Counted from the stretch's first letter, positions 25,669 through 34,908 are shown. The stretch is DNA of 64,000 nt from Caulobacter flavus (GCF_003722335.1 NZ_CP026100.1:2268001-2332000); one strand, 5' to 3'. The notes: generated by a model from the letters alone, not told the origin. Made by a program: numbers and translations.

Positions 25669-27635
25669 ATGCCGATCCGCCGCCTGCCGCCCGAGACCGT
25701 CAACCGCATCGCCGCCGGCGAGGTGGTCGAGCGGCCGGCGAGCGCCATCAAGGAGCTGGTCGACAACGCCATCGACGCCGGCGCGACCCGCATCGAGGTC
25801 GAGGCCCACGGCGGCGGCCTGACCCGGATCATGGTCGCCGACGACGGCTGCGGCATGAGCGCCGAGGAACTGCCGGTGGCCATCGAGCGCCACGCCACCT
25901 CCAAGCTGGCGCCCGACGACGAGGGCCTGTGGGACCTGCTGCGCATCCACACCATGGGCTTCCGGGGCGAGGCCTTGCCGTCGATCGGCTCGGTGGCGCG
26001 GCTGTCGATCAGCTCGCGGGCCAAGGGCCAGCGCGAGGCCTGGTCGATCCTGGTCGAGGGCGGTCGCGTCGACGACGTCGCTCCCGCCGCCTTCGCCGGC
26101 GACAACGGCACCCGCATCGAGGTGCGCGACCTGTTCTACGCCACGCCTGCGCGCCTGAAGTTCATGAAGTCCGAACGGGCCGAGGCCCAGGCGATCACCG
26201 AGGAGCTGAAGCGCCAGGCCATGGCCCACGAGGCGGTGGGTTTCTCGCTCGACATCGACGGCCGCCGCATCCTGCGCCTGCCGCCCGAGCATCCGGGGCC
26301 GCAGGGCCGCCTGGCGCGCCTGGCCGCGGTGCTCGGCCGCGACTTCCAGGACAATGCCCTGGAAATCGACCAGATTCGCGACGGCGTGCGGCTGTCGGGC
26401 TTCGCCGGCCTGCCGACCTACAACCGCGGCAACGCCGCCCACCAGTACCTGTTCGTCAACGACCGGCCGGTGCGCGACCGGCTGCTGCAGGGCGCCCTGC
26501 GCGCGGCCTATGCCGACTTCCTGGCCCGTGACCGCCACCCCAGCGCGGCGCTCTACGTCACGCTGGATCCGACGGAGGTCGACATCAACGTCCACCCCGC
26601 CAAGGCCGAGGTGCGCTTCCGCGACCCGTCGCTGGTGCGCGGCCTGATCGTCGGCGCCCTGCGCCACGCCCTGGCCGGCGCCGGCCACCGGGCCTCGACC
26701 ACCACGGCCGCCCAGGCGCTGGACAGCATCCGACCGCAGAGCGTGTTCCCGGGCTATCAGCCCAATTCCTACCAAGGGGGCCGTCGCCGGCCGGGTTCTC
26801 GGCCTGGCGCGAGGGCGGCTGGACGCCGCCGACCCAGCGTCCGATGGACCTGCCCGGCCTGTCGGACGTCTCGGCCCGCCACGAGGCGCGACCGGAGGAA
26901 GCCTACCAGACGCTCGGCGGCGGTTTCGGGGGCGGCGGTTTCGGCGGCGGCGTCGCCGAGGCCGTGCGCGAGGCGGCCTATGGCGGCTACGACGCACCGC
27001 CCAACGTGGCCTATCCTGGCCCGGACGCGCCGGCCCAGCCGTTCGATCCTATCGACTTCCCGCTGGGCGCGGCCCGGGCCCAGGTGCACGAGACCTACAT
27101 CGTCTCGCAGACCCGCGACGGCGTGGTCATCGTCGACCAGCACGCCGCCCACGAGCGCCTGGTCTATGAGCGGATGAAGCACGAGATGGAGGCCGGCGGC
27201 GTCGCCCGCCAGACCCTGCTGCTGCCCGAGGTGGTCGAGCTGGACCCGGCCGAGGCCGAGCGGGTGGTGGCCCGCGCCGAGGAGCTGGCGGCCCTGGGCC
27301 TGGTGCTGGAAAGCTTCGGTCCCGGCGCGGTGCTGGTGCGCGAGACGCCGGCCCTGCTGGGCAAGGCCGACGCGGCGGGCCTGGTGCGCGACATCGCCGA
27401 CGACCTGGCCGAGAACGGCCAGGCCCTGGCGCTCAAGGAACGGCTGGAAGAGGTCTGCTCGACCATGGCCTGCCACGGCAGCGTCCGCGCCGGCCGGCGC
27501 CTGGCCGCCGCCGAGATGAACGCCCTGCTGCGCGAGATGGAGGCCACGCCCCATTCGGGCCAGTGCAACCACGGCCGCCCCACCTATGTGGAGCTGAAGC
27601 TGTCGGACATCGAGAAGCTGTTCGGGCGACGCTAG
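25669..27635 (+). pseudogene. mutL: DNA mismatch repair protein MutL, interrupted by an apparent frameshift
   Basis: MutL couples mismatch recognition by MutS to strand incision. The N-terminal GHKL ATPase part is intact ([62 protein letters not shown]). The reading frame then shifts by one base near 26776-26780: after SYQG the correct continuation ([13 protein letters not shown]...) is in another frame, through to the C-terminal domain with the endonuclease motif [12 protein letters not shown]. One more G in the five-G run would restore a protein of about 655 residues. This may be a sequencing error in a homopolymer, a real inactivating mutation, or slippage. If real, the dimerisation and nicking domain is lost. 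Confidence 0.85.
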
Positions 27636-27708
27636 GCGCAGCTTGACCGGGCGACGGCGCGGCTTCTATTCCCGGGGTTGAGGTTTCTCAGCGTCCGGAG
27701 TCGCTTGA

Positions 27709-28557
27709 ATGATCGCCCTGCTCGTCGACGGCCCGCTGACGTTCCGGCCCAATCAGCTGGTTGAACTACTCAACAGCCTCGACGAAGCCCACAGATGGAC
27801 CCACACCCGGCCCGATCTCGACGGCGACGACGCCGCGATCACCGACGACACGCTGGGCCTGATCTGCGAGGGGCCTCACGGCGGCATCATGACCGTCATG
27901 GACCTGGGCCAGCCGCTCGACGCGGGACTGGTCGAGGAGGCGCGCGTCCGCTCCTGGTGGTACGGCGAGGCCGATCGCGCGGCCGGCCATCGGAAGCACT
28001 GGGTGATCGCCGGCGGCCGCGCCGAGGGCTGGGAGGCGGCGGTTCTCCGCGCCAAGGTCTCCACGCTGGTCGCGGCCATGCTGATCCGGGACAATCCGTC
28101 GATCGTCGCGGTCTGGAACGGCGTCAACGGCACGCTGTTCACGCCGGATTCGGTGGTGCAGGACCTGGGGTTCGTCGCCCGCGGCCAGGTGCCGGTGATG
28201 TTCTGGATCTTCAACGCCCTGCACGACCTGACCGACGGGAACGTGTCGATGAGCACCGGCGGGTTGGCCCCATTCCTCGGTTACGAGTTGGAGTTCTGGA
28301 ACGCCCCGCGCAGCAAGGAAGTGGTCGTCGAGCAACTTAACGGCGTGCTGAACTACCTGCTGGCCATGGGGCCGATCATCCAGTCGGGCCAGACCATCGG
28401 CATGTCCGGCGGCGCGGAGACGCTGCGCTGCGACTTCGGACCCAGCCGGACCGAGCGCAACGCGCCGACCACGGCCCTGCAGCTGACCTTCGTGGACGGC
28501 CCGGCCGCGGCCAAGCCCAAGCCGTCGTTCCTGGGCAAGCTGTTCGGACGGGCCTGA
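27709..28557 (+). CDS. DUF4261 family protein
   Basis: A 282-residue soluble protein. Features matching DUF4261 proteins are the central LVAAMLIRDNPSIVAVWNG segment, GYELEFWNAPRS, and the GQTIGMSGGAETLRCDFGPS region near the C-terminus. Members of this family are of unknown function and often occur beside secretion or immunity-type genes, but no such context is seen here. The last 20 residues are basic and hydrophobic (SFLGKLFGRA). It is followed 79 bases later by a VOC family gene on the same strand. Confidence 0.72.
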   Translation: MIALLVDGPLTFRPNQLVELLNSLDEAHRWTHTRPDLDGDDAAITDDTLGLICEGPHGGIMTVMDLGQPLDAGLVEEARVRSWWYGEADRAAGHRKHWVIAGGRAEGWEAAVLRAKVSTLVAAMLIRDNPSIVAVWNGVNGTLFTPDSVVQDLGFVARGQVPVMFWIFNALHDLTDGNVSMSTGGLAPFLGYELEFWNAPRSKEVVVEQLNGVLNYLLAMGPIIQSGQTIGMSGGAETLRCDFGPSRTERNAPTTALQLTFVDGPAAAKPKPSFLGKLFGRA

Positions 28558-28636
28558 CGGGGTCGTCCTCCCGCGCCAAGCAGAGCCGAACCGGCCCTTC
28601 GCCGGAGCGTTTCTCGCCCAGCACAGGAGACGTTCC

Positions 28637-29038
28637 ATGCAGCTTCATCGCGGCCGAATGATCGACCATATCCAATTGCGGGCCAGGGACCTGGGCGCGA
28701 CCAAGCGCTTCTACAGGGCGGTGCTGGAGGTGATCGGGGTCGATTACGACGACCAGCCCGACCACCTGTCGGCTGACGAACTGTGGATCGACGCGGGCGA
28801 GCCGGCGACGCACATCCACCTGGCCTTCCAGGCCAAGGACCGGGCGATGGTCGAGCGCTTCCACGAGGCCGGCCTGGCCGCCGGCGGCCGCGACAACGGC
28901 GGACCGGGCGAGCGGGACTATCACCCCGGCTACTACGCCGCCTTCCTGGTCGATCCCGACGGCAACAATATCGAGGCGGTGTTCCACGGCCCGCACGAGC
29001 GTTCGGCCGACAGCGTGGTGCTGACCTGGGACGCCTAG
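28637..29038 (+). CDS. VOC (glyoxalase fold) family protein 2
   Basis: A 133-residue VOC protein closely similar to the one at 18887-19306: MIDHIQLRARDLGATKRFYRAVL, HIHLAFQAKDRAMVERFHEAG, and YHPGYYAAFLVDPDGNNIEAVFHGP. The shared DNG..G....YHP.YYAAF..DPDG.N.EAV signature shows the two are paralogues. AGGAGA lies seven bases before the ATG. The fold is used for lactoylglutathione lyase, dioxygenases and antibiotic sequestration, so the activity cannot be assigned. Confidence 0.88.
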   Translation: MQLHRGRMIDHIQLRARDLGATKRFYRAVLEVIGVDYDDQPDHLSADELWIDAGEPATHIHLAFQAKDRAMVERFHEAGLAAGGRDNGGPGERDYHPGYYAAFLVDPDGNNIEAVFHGPHERSADSVVLTWDA

Positions 29039-29051
29039 GCGCGCCCCTGGC

Positions 29052-30269
29052 CTAGGCCGCGTCGGCCGCCGTCCACCCATAGAGCGGCAGCTGGCCCTTG
29101 GCGTAGGGGCTGACGTTGACCGGGGTCTCCAGCAGGTCGGTGACCAGGGGGCCGCTGACGAACGGCGCGCCCTGCTCGAGGGCGGCCATCAGTTCGCGGG
29201 GGCTGCGCAGGTCGCTGACGCCCTGCCAGACCTGGCGACGGCGATAGGCGGGTGCGTCCTTCAGGAACCGGCCGATGGCGGCGACGCGGCTGGCCTCCGC
29301 GTCGCCCTCCGGCGTGAAGGTGACGCTGGCGGCCAGGCCCGGCGCCAGGTCGTCGACCTTGAAGGCCGGATCGCCGATGCGCAGGTCCACGCGGCTGAAA
29401 TAGGGATCGAGGAACGCCTTCATCTGGCCCAGGGCCACGAACGAGGGCGCGCGCGGCACGCCGTAGACGCCCGCCGCCAGTCGGCCGCGCAGGTCGCGGG
29501 GCAGGGTGCGCAGGCAGGCCTCCAGCTCGGCGCGCGGCGAGGGCTTCAGCGCCGACGAGAAGGCGATCGGCAGGTAGGTGATCCCGGAATTGGGGCCGAT
29601 GGCGGCGATCGCCGCCTTCAGGATCGCCAGGTCGTGCTGCTGGCGCTGGCCGTCGACATAGATCTCGTAGGGGCGGCCGGCGGCGCCGGCCTCGCGCCAG
29701 ACGCCCACGTTGCCGACGAACAGCTCGCGACCGACGTGATAGACGCCGCGCCAGGCCACACGGGGCGGCGGCGGTCGCGGGCACAGCCGCGCCAGGGCCT
29801 CCATGGTCGGCACGCCGGTGATCGGGCCGCCGTACGGCATGACCGAGCGGACGTCGCGCGGGGTGATGCGGCACACCCGGCCCGCCAGCGAGGCGTCCTC
29901 CTCGCCGGCCAGCAGCAGGGTCAGCTGGCGGGGCGGCAGGCCGGCGAAGCGCATGACCTCGTGCTGGTCGCCCTCGAACATCAGCATGACGATCTCGCCG
30001 TCGTCGTCGTCGCCGAACAGCTTGTGCTGCAGCGCCCTGGCCAGGGCCTGCAACTCGCGGGCGTCCAGGCGCGTGGCGCGCGGGTCGGCCAGCACGAACG
30101 AGAACGGCGCGACCAGGCCATGGCGGCGCGGGGCCAGCCAGGCGACCTTCAGATAGTCGCCGGCGACCTTGGCGATCAGGGCTGCGTTACGCTCGGTCTC
30201 GACGGGGTCTTCGCCGACGAAGACTTTCAGGCAGGCGATGGCGGTCATGTCGCCCAGGTTGCGCGACAT
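29052..30269 (-). CDS. Hypothetical protein, paralogue A (possible degenerate EAL-like fold)
   Basis: A 405-residue soluble protein, clearly paralogous to the next gene upstream. The N-terminal ~100 residues (MTAIACLKVFV..., PRRHGLVAPFSFVLAD, IVMLMFEGDQHEVMRFAGL) are conserved between the two. The rest looks like a strongly diverged EAL phosphodiesterase fold: WRGVYHVGRELFVGNVGV where EAL proteins have YQPIVDL...GVEAL, and a final QGVSDLRSPRELMAALEQGAPFVSG. Catalytic residues of EAL enzymes are not recognisable, so this is inference from pattern only. Translation may start at 30269 or at the ATG at 30248 (MTAIACL), which matches the paralogue. A motif shared with the paralogue lies directly upstream. 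Confidence 0.65.
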   Translation of the reverse strand: MSRNLGDMTAIACLKVFVGEDPVETERNAALIAKVAGDYLKVAWLAPRRHGLVAPFSFVLADPRATRLDARELQALARALQHKLFGDDDDGEIVMLMFEGDQHEVMRFAGLPPRQLTLLLAGEEDASLAGRVCRITPRDVRSVMPYGGPITGVPTMEALARLCPRPPPPRVAWRGVYHVGRELFVGNVGVWREAGAAGRPYEIYVDGQRQQHDLAILKAAIAAIGPNSGITYLPIAFSSALKPSPRAELEACLRTLPRDLRGRLAAGVYGVPRAPSFVALGQMKAFLDPYFSRVDLRIGDPAFKVDDLAPGLAASVTFTPEGDAEASRVAAIGRFLKDAPAYRRRQVWQGVSDLRSPRELMAALEQGAPFVSGPLVTDLLETPVNVSPYAKGQLPLYGWTAADAA

Positions 30270-30273
30270 TGGT

Positions 30274-30310
30274 TATTGCGCGTTATAGGTCGGCTGCGAC
30301 CCAGCGTCGC
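30274..30310 (-). promoter_or_regulatory. Upstream motif shared by the two paralogues (copy 1)
   Basis: On the plus strand: TATTGC, then TATAGGT, then TGCGAC-CCAGC-GTCGC. The same elements in the same order occur at 31660-31693. Read on the minus strand, ACCTATAA could be a -10 element, with the GCGAC/GTCGC inverted repeat an operator just upstream. Confidence 0.45.
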
Positions 30311-30331
30311 GAACGCCGGTTTCCGAGCTTG

Positions 30332-31591
30332 CTAGGCCGTCTGCAGCGGCAGGGCGTCGGCCGGATTGGCGCCCAGGGCCGGCGGCTTGTCGAGCAGGGC
30401 GCTGACGGCCGCGCCGGTGACGTAGGCCAGGCCGGCGGCGCGGCAGGCCTCCAGCTCCTTGGCCGAGCGGACGCCCAGCACGCCCTGATGCACGCCCTTG
30501 GCGCGATAGACCGACTGGCGCGAGGCGAACAGGGCGATGGCCTTGACCCGCTCGGCGTCGGGCTCGTCGCGCAGCTCCAGGGTGATGCTGGAGGCGATGT
30601 CGCCCGGCAGGGTGTTCACCGGGAAGTTCGGGTCGGAGATGCAGAGGTCGATATAGGCGAACGAGCCCTGCAGGAACGCGCGGATCTGCTGCAGCAGCCC
30701 CATCGAGGGCTCGCGCGGGGTGTCGTAGACCGTGGCGCCCAGGCGCGGCTGCAGGTCGAGCGGATAGCGCGACAGGCGGCGTTTGTAGGCCTCCTGCGAG
30801 GCCGGCGTCGTCAGGTTCCAGAAGCTGAGCGGCAGGAAAAGGGCGCCTTCGCCGGTCTTGACCGTCGGGAAGCCGAACTGGGCGTCGTTGAGGCCGGTGA
30901 GGTCGCGGGCCAGGAGCTCGCCGTCCTCTTCCGGACGCGGGGCCGACAGGTCGGCCTTGTGGCCGAGCACGGCGCCGACGACGCTTTCGGTGGGCAGGTG
31001 GTAGATGGCGCGCCAGCCGGTGGTCAGGGGCGCGGCCGCCTTGGACGGGGCAGCGGCGGCGATCGGGCGGACCGGCGGGGCGGCGGGCTTGGCCGGCGCG
31101 GGCTTGGCCTTGGGCTCGATCGGCGCGGTGGTCGCGGCGGGCTTGGCTTGCGGCGCGGCGGTTTCGGGCGGGGCGCTGGGAACGGCGCGGATTTCCTCGG
31201 CGGTGATCACCTGCACGTGGCCCGGCGCGCCGGAATAGCCGCGGCCGGCCATCAGCCCGGCCAGTTCGGCCTGCGACAGGCTGGCGAACTGCAGCACCGC
31301 GTTCTCGTCGCCCTCGAAGGTCATCAGGCACACCTGGCCGCTCTTGCGACCGGGGAACAGCGAGGTCTCCAGCTCGATGGCCAGGGCCTGCATCTCCTCG
31401 GGATCCAGCGCCTCGGCCTTGGTGTCGGCCAGCACGAAGGCCAGGGGCGCGACCACGCCGTAGCGGCGCGGATGCTTCCAGCGGTGCTTGAGATAGACGT
31501 CGGCGGCCGCCTCGACATGGGCGGGGGGAACGCTGGCGCCCGCCGTCTCCGCGGCGGTGAGCAGGATACGCAGGCAGGCAATGGCCGTCAT
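30332..31591 (-). CDS. Hypothetical protein, paralogue B (possible degenerate EAL-like fold)
   Basis: A 419-residue protein sharing its N-terminal domain (MTAIACLRILL, PRRYGVVAPLAFVLADTKAEALD, VCLMTFEGDENAVLQFASL) and C-terminal domain (GVLGVRSAKELEACRAAGLAYVTG) with paralogue A. Between them is an extra linker of about 60 residues rich in Ala, Pro and Lys (residues ~150-210) that A lacks. The C-terminal part again resembles a diverged EAL fold (WRAIYHLPTESVVGAVLG) without recognisable catalytic residues. The ATG at 31591 is used; a TTG seven codons upstream is open and aligns with the longer start of A. Function is unknown. Confidence 0.65.
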   Translation of the reverse strand: MTAIACLRILLTAAETAGASVPPAHVEAAADVYLKHRWKHPRRYGVVAPLAFVLADTKAEALDPEEMQALAIELETSLFPGRKSGQVCLMTFEGDENAVLQFASLSQAELAGLMAGRGYSGAPGHVQVITAEEIRAVPSAPPETAAPQAKPAATTAPIEPKAKPAPAKPAAPPVRPIAAAAPSKAAAPLTTGWRAIYHLPTESVVGAVLGHKADLSAPRPEEDGELLARDLTGLNDAQFGFPTVKTGEGALFLPLSFWNLTTPASQEAYKRRLSRYPLDLQPRLGATVYDTPREPSMGLLQQIRAFLQGSFAYIDLCISDPNFPVNTLPGDIASSITLELRDEPDAERVKAIALFASRQSVYRAKGVHQGVLGVRSAKELEACRAAGLAYVTGAAVSALLDKPPALGANPADALPLQTA

Positions 31592-31659
31592 GGACGGCAA
31601 TTTGACCGCCAATGCTTGGCGAAATCCTTACAAGAGAAGGATAACGGCGGTTTTTTATG

Positions 31660-31693
31660 TATTGCTCAGGTATAGGTGCGACAGGGTGTCGCA
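31660..31693 (-). promoter_or_regulatory. Upstream motif shared by the two paralogues (copy 2)
   Basis: TATTGC, TCAGG, TATAGGT, then TGCGACA-GGG-TGTCGCA, a perfect 7-bp inverted repeat. The order and spacing match copy 1 at 30274-30310. Confidence 0.45.
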
Positions 31694-31748
31694 ATCGCTT
31701 TCGCCTATCGCGCGCGCGACGCCCTGCCTTTGCCGTCCCGCGTGAGCG

Positions 31749-32339
31749 TCAGACGAAGTCTTCGCTGAGACGGAACTCCAGGCGCTGCTTGACGCCCGGC
31801 CAGTCGAAATCGGTGATCGAGAACACGGCCGTGTCGCGCACGTGGCCGGTCCAGGTGATCTTGTGGCTGCGCAGCACGCCTTCCTTGGAGGCGCCCAGCT
31901 TCTCGACCGCAGCCTGGCTGCGGGCGTTGCGCACGTCGATCATGAACTCGACGCGGATGACGCCGGCGTCGAAGGCGTGGCCCAGCAGCAGGCGCTTGGA
32001 TTCCGGGTTCACCGGGCCTGAGCGCGCGTCGGGATGCAGGAAGGTCGAGCCGATCTCGAGGCCTTTGTGCAGGCGGCGGATGTTGAGGTAGCTGGAGGTG
32101 CCGACGATCTTGCCGTCCGACTTGCGGCGGATGGCGAAGCCGACGCGCTCGCCCCGGTCGCTTTCGCCCAGCAGCGCGCCCCACCAGTCCTCGAAGCCCT
32201 CGCCGCAGCCGTTGACCGACATGATCTCCCAGCTGGCGGGATCGCAGTCGATGGCGCCGCGCAGTTCGTCGCGCAGATCCTGGGTGATCGGTTCCAGCCG
32301 GACGTAGCGGCCTTCGAGGGGCTTGATGGTCAGGTTCAT
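31749..32339 (-). CDS. GNAT family N-acetyltransferase (RimJ/RimL-like)
   Basis: A 196-residue acetyltransferase of the RimJ/RimL type, which transfers acetyl from acetyl-CoA to an amine. Typical features are LEGRYVRLEPI at the start, the strand VGTSSYLNIRRLHKGLEIGSTFL, the helix/acetyl-CoA region SKRLLLGHAFD, and NARSQAAVEKLGASKEGVLRSHK. The ATG at 32339 begins exactly at the family start. It is likely monocistronic, with the divergent acyl-CoA dehydrogenase 167 bases away. The substrate is unknown. Confidence 0.87.
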   Translation of the reverse strand: MNLTIKPLEGRYVRLEPITQDLRDELRGAIDCDPASWEIMSVNGCGEGFEDWWGALLGESDRGERVGFAIRRKSDGKIVGTSSYLNIRRLHKGLEIGSTFLHPDARSGPVNPESKRLLLGHAFDAGVIRVEFMIDVRNARSQAAVEKLGASKEGVLRSHKITWTGHVRDTAVFSITDFDWPGVKQRLEFRLSEDFV

Positions 32340-32470
32340 GACCGGTGTTTTCCGCCAGGAGCGGGCGGCTGGCAAGCCGTCAGGCGGTCAGCGAGGCCCA
32401 AGACGACGCGAACGTTCAAACCGCCCGCAACGTCCGCTTGCCGCGCCCGTCAACTCGGTGCTACACATGC

Positions 32471-32488
32471 TTCAAACAAGTGTTTGAA
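32471..32488. promoter_or_regulatory. Perfect palindrome upstream of acyl-CoA dehydrogenase (fatty-acid regulator type)
   Basis: TTCAAACA-AG-TGTTTGAA has perfect 8-bp arms and ends 18 bases before the start codon. The CAAAC...GTTTG core resembles operators of TetR-family fatty-acid regulators such as PsrA. The position overlapping the ribosome-binding region or promoter suggests repression. Confidence 0.65.
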
Positions 32489-32506
32489 CCAGGGATCGGG
32501 AACGCC

Positions 32507-33811
32507 ATGGACTTCGACATCTCTTCTCGCCAGCGGGAATTTCTCGACCGGGTGAACGCCTTCATCGAGGCGCACGTGCGCCCGGCGATCCCGACCTACG
32601 AAGCCGAGATGGACGTTCCCGCCGACCAGCGCTGGAAGGTCGTCCAGGTGCTGGAGGACCTGAAGGCCAAGGCCAAGGCCGAAGGGCTGTGGAACTTCTT
32701 CATGCCGCCCCACAGCGGCCAGACTCACGTCGACGACACGTTCCAGTTCGAGGGCGTGCAGCTGACCAACCTCGAATACAGCCTGATCGCCGAGCAGCTG
32801 GGCAAGATCGGCTTCGCGTCCGAGGTCTTCAACTGCTCGGCGCCCGACACCGGCAACATGGAAGTGCTGATGCGCTACGGCACGCTGGCGCAGAAGGAGC
32901 GCTGGCTGCGGCCGCTGATGAACGGGCAGATCCGCTCGGCCTTCCTGATGACCGAACCGGCGGTGGCCAGCTCCGACGCCACCAACATCGAGACCCGTAT
33001 CGAGCGCGACGGCGACGACTACGTCATCAACGGCCGCAAGTGGTGGTCGTCGGGCGTGGGCGATCCGCGCTGCAAGGTCGCCATCGTCATGGGCAAGACC
33101 GATCCGTCCGCCTCCACCCACCAGCAGCAGAGCCAGATCCTGGTGCCGCTTGACGCGCCGGGCATCGAGGTGGTGCGCATGCTGCCGGTGTTCGGTTTCG
33201 ACGACGCCCCGCACGGCCACGCCGAGGTGATCCTCAAGGATGTGCGCGTGCCGGTCGAAGACGGCCTGATCCTGGGCGAGGGCCGCGGCTTCGAGATCGC
33301 GCAGGGCCGCCTTGGTCCCGGCCGCATCCACCACTGCATGCGCACCATCGGCGCGGCGGAAGTGGCGCTGGAGAAGATGGTCAAGCGCCTGATGACCCGG
33401 AAGGCCTTCGGCAAGTACATCTCCGAGCACTCGGTGTGGGAGCAGCGCATCGCCGAGGCCCGCATCGACATCGAGATGTGCCGCCTCCTGTGCCTGAAGG
33501 CCGCCGACATGATGGACAAGGCCGGCAACAAGGCCGCGCGCCTCGAGATCGCGATGATCAAGGTCGCCGCACCGCGCATCGCCCTGAAGGTGATCGACGA
33601 CGCCATCCAGGCCCACGGCGGCGGCGGCGTCACCACTGACTTCGGCCTGGCCAAGCTCTATGCCGGCATCCGCACCCTGCGCCTGGCCGACGGTCCCGAC
33701 GAGGTGCACTGCCGCACCATCGCCCGGATGGAGTACGCCAAGTACGGCGACCTGGCCTACGCCCAGAAGGCCGAGCGTGAGGCGGCTCTGCACGTACCGG
33801 GGATCCGGTAA
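32507..33811 (+). CDS. Acyl-CoA dehydrogenase
   Basis: FAD-dependent acyl-CoA dehydrogenase, 434 residues, expected to catalyse the first step of beta-oxidation. Motifs seen are [35 protein letters not shown], the [33 protein letters not shown] segment, and the C-terminal [36 protein letters not shown], which usually carries the substrate-specific contacts. The subgroup resembles FadE10/ACAD10-11-like enzymes active on longer or branched substrates. The ATG at 32507 begins at the family start. A perfect palindrome just upstream suggests control by a fatty-acid-responsive repressor. Confidence 0.94.
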   Translation: MDFDISSRQREFLDRVNAFIEAHVRPAIPTYEAEMDVPADQRWKVVQVLEDLKAKAKAEGLWNFFMPPHSGQTHVDDTFQFEGVQLTNLEYSLIAEQLGKIGFASEVFNCSAPDTGNMEVLMRYGTLAQKERWLRPLMNGQIRSAFLMTEPAVASSDATNIETRIERDGDDYVINGRKWWSSGVGDPRCKVAIVMGKTDPSASTHQQQSQILVPLDAPGIEVVRMLPVFGFDDAPHGHAEVILKDVRVPVEDGLILGEGRGFEIAQGRLGPGRIHHCMRTIGAAEVALEKMVKRLMTRKAFGKYISEHSVWEQRIAEARIDIEMCRLLCLKAADMMDKAGNKAARLEIAMIKVAAPRIALKVIDDAIQAHGGGGVTTDFGLAKLYAGIRTLRLADGPDEVHCRTIARMEYAKYGDLAYAQKAEREAALHVPGIR

Positions 33812-33819
33812 GGCTGAGG

Positions 33820-33925
33820 AGGGCCCCCTCAGTCGCTCCGCGACAGCTCCCCCAGAGGGGGAGCATCTGTCGGCTCAAATCCTCCCCCCTCTGGGGGAGG
33901 TGGCCCGGAGGGCCGGAGGGGGAGG
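33820..33925. repeat. Composite GC-rich intergenic repeat, copy E (modules L+R)
   Basis: Same order and orientation as copy A at 1886-2005: CTCAGTCGCTCCGCGACAGC, CCCCCAGAGGGGGAGCATCT, a short variable spacer, then CCTCCCCCCTCTGGGGGAGG and GGCCCGGAGGGCC. Confidence 0.85.
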
Positions 33926-33946
33926 CCGCCGTGAGGCGGCCTTTCT
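33923..33946 (+). terminator. Terminator after acyl-CoA dehydrogenase
   Basis: An 8-bp stem (33923-33930 with 33935-33942) and a GTGA loop followed by TTCT; it sits directly after the composite repeat and before the converging ribF gene. Confidence 0.6.
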
Positions 33947-33952
33947 CCGTCT

Positions 33953-34906
33953 TCAGAACCCCGGCGCCACGATCGCGCGGGCCTGGGTCTCGTCGCAGCG
34001 GATCTGGTCGATCATCAGCTCGATGCTGTCGAACTTCAGCTCGGGGCGCAGGAAGGCGATCAGCTGGGTCTCGATGACCTGGCCGTAGAGGTCCTCGTCG
34101 AAGTCGAACAGCCAGGTCTCCAGGCGGGTCTCGACCTCGCCGGTGGTCGGGTTGTTGCCGAGGTTGGCCACGCCCGGGATCACCCGGCCGTCGGGCAGGC
34201 GGGTGCGGGTGGCGTAGACGCCCAGCTTGGGCACCACGTAGTCGACGATCTCGACATTGGCGGTGGGAAAGCCCAGCTGGCGACCCAGCTGCTGGCCGCG
34301 GCGCACCACGCCCTCGATGGCGAAGGGGCGGCCCAGGATGCGGGCGGCTTCCTCCGGATGGCCGGCGCGCAGCGCCTCGCGCACGCCGGTGGACGAGAAC
34401 TTCTCGCCGTCGCGGTTGGCGACCGGCTCGGCCACCGATACCGAGAAACCCAACTCCTCGCCGTAGGCCTTCATCGCCTGCGGGCTGCCCGTGCGACCTT
34501 TGCCGAACGAGATGTCGAAGCCGACGGCCACGTGCCTGATGCCCAGGCCCTGGTGCAGCACGCGCTCGGCGAAGGCGCGGTCGTCCAGGGTGGCCATCTC
34601 GAAGTCGAACGGCAGCAGGTACAGGAAGTCGACGCCCAGGTCGCTCAGCAGGCGGGCCTGCTGCTCGATGGTCATCAGCCGGAACGCCGGCTCGGTCGGG
34701 CGGAACAGGCGGCGCGGGTGCGGGTCGAAGGTGACAACGCCCAGCGGAACCTTCAGCTCGCGCGCGGCCTTGGCGGCCTCGGCGATCACCTGCTGGTGCC
34801 CGCGATGGACGCCGTCGAAATTGCCCAGGGCCACGGCCGCGCCCTTCTCCTCGGGGGAGAGATCCTTCCAGCCGTGGACGATCTTCAGGCGCACGCGCTG
34901 ATCCAT
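33953..34906 (-). CDS. ribF: Bifunctional riboflavin kinase / FAD synthetase
   Basis: RibF makes FMN from riboflavin and then FAD from FMN. The 317-residue protein has the N-terminal adenylyltransferase domain (VALGNFDGVHRGHQQVI, TFDPHPRRLF, VGFDISFGKGRTGS, FSSTGVREALRAGH) and the C-terminal kinase domain (GFPTANVEI, PKLGVYATRTRLPDGRVIPGVANLGNNPTT, LETWLFDFDEDLYGQVIE). It is the expected length. The downstream neighbour of the MaoC gene, two bases apart on the same strand, so they are cotranscribed. FAD supply next to an acyl-CoA dehydrogenase is probably coincidental. Confidence 0.97.
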   Translation of the reverse strand: MDQRVRLKIVHGWKDLSPEEKGAAVALGNFDGVHRGHQQVIAEAAKAARELKVPLGVVTFDPHPRRLFRPTEPAFRLMTIEQQARLLSDLGVDFLYLLPFDFEMATLDDRAFAERVLHQGLGIRHVAVGFDISFGKGRTGSPQAMKAYGEELGFSVSVAEPVANRDGEKFSSTGVREALRAGHPEEAARILGRPFAIEGVVRRGQQLGRQLGFPTANVEIVDYVVPKLGVYATRTRLPDGRVIPGVANLGNNPTTGEVETRLETWLFDFDEDLYGQVIETQLIAFLRPELKFDSIELMIDQIRCDETQARAIVAPGF

Positions 34907-34908
34907 GC

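Noticed and set aside
27178..27635. Separate short gene encoding the MutL C-terminal part
   Set aside because: The MutL sequence is continuous if one base is added at the G run, and no independent start signal is visible before the second frame.
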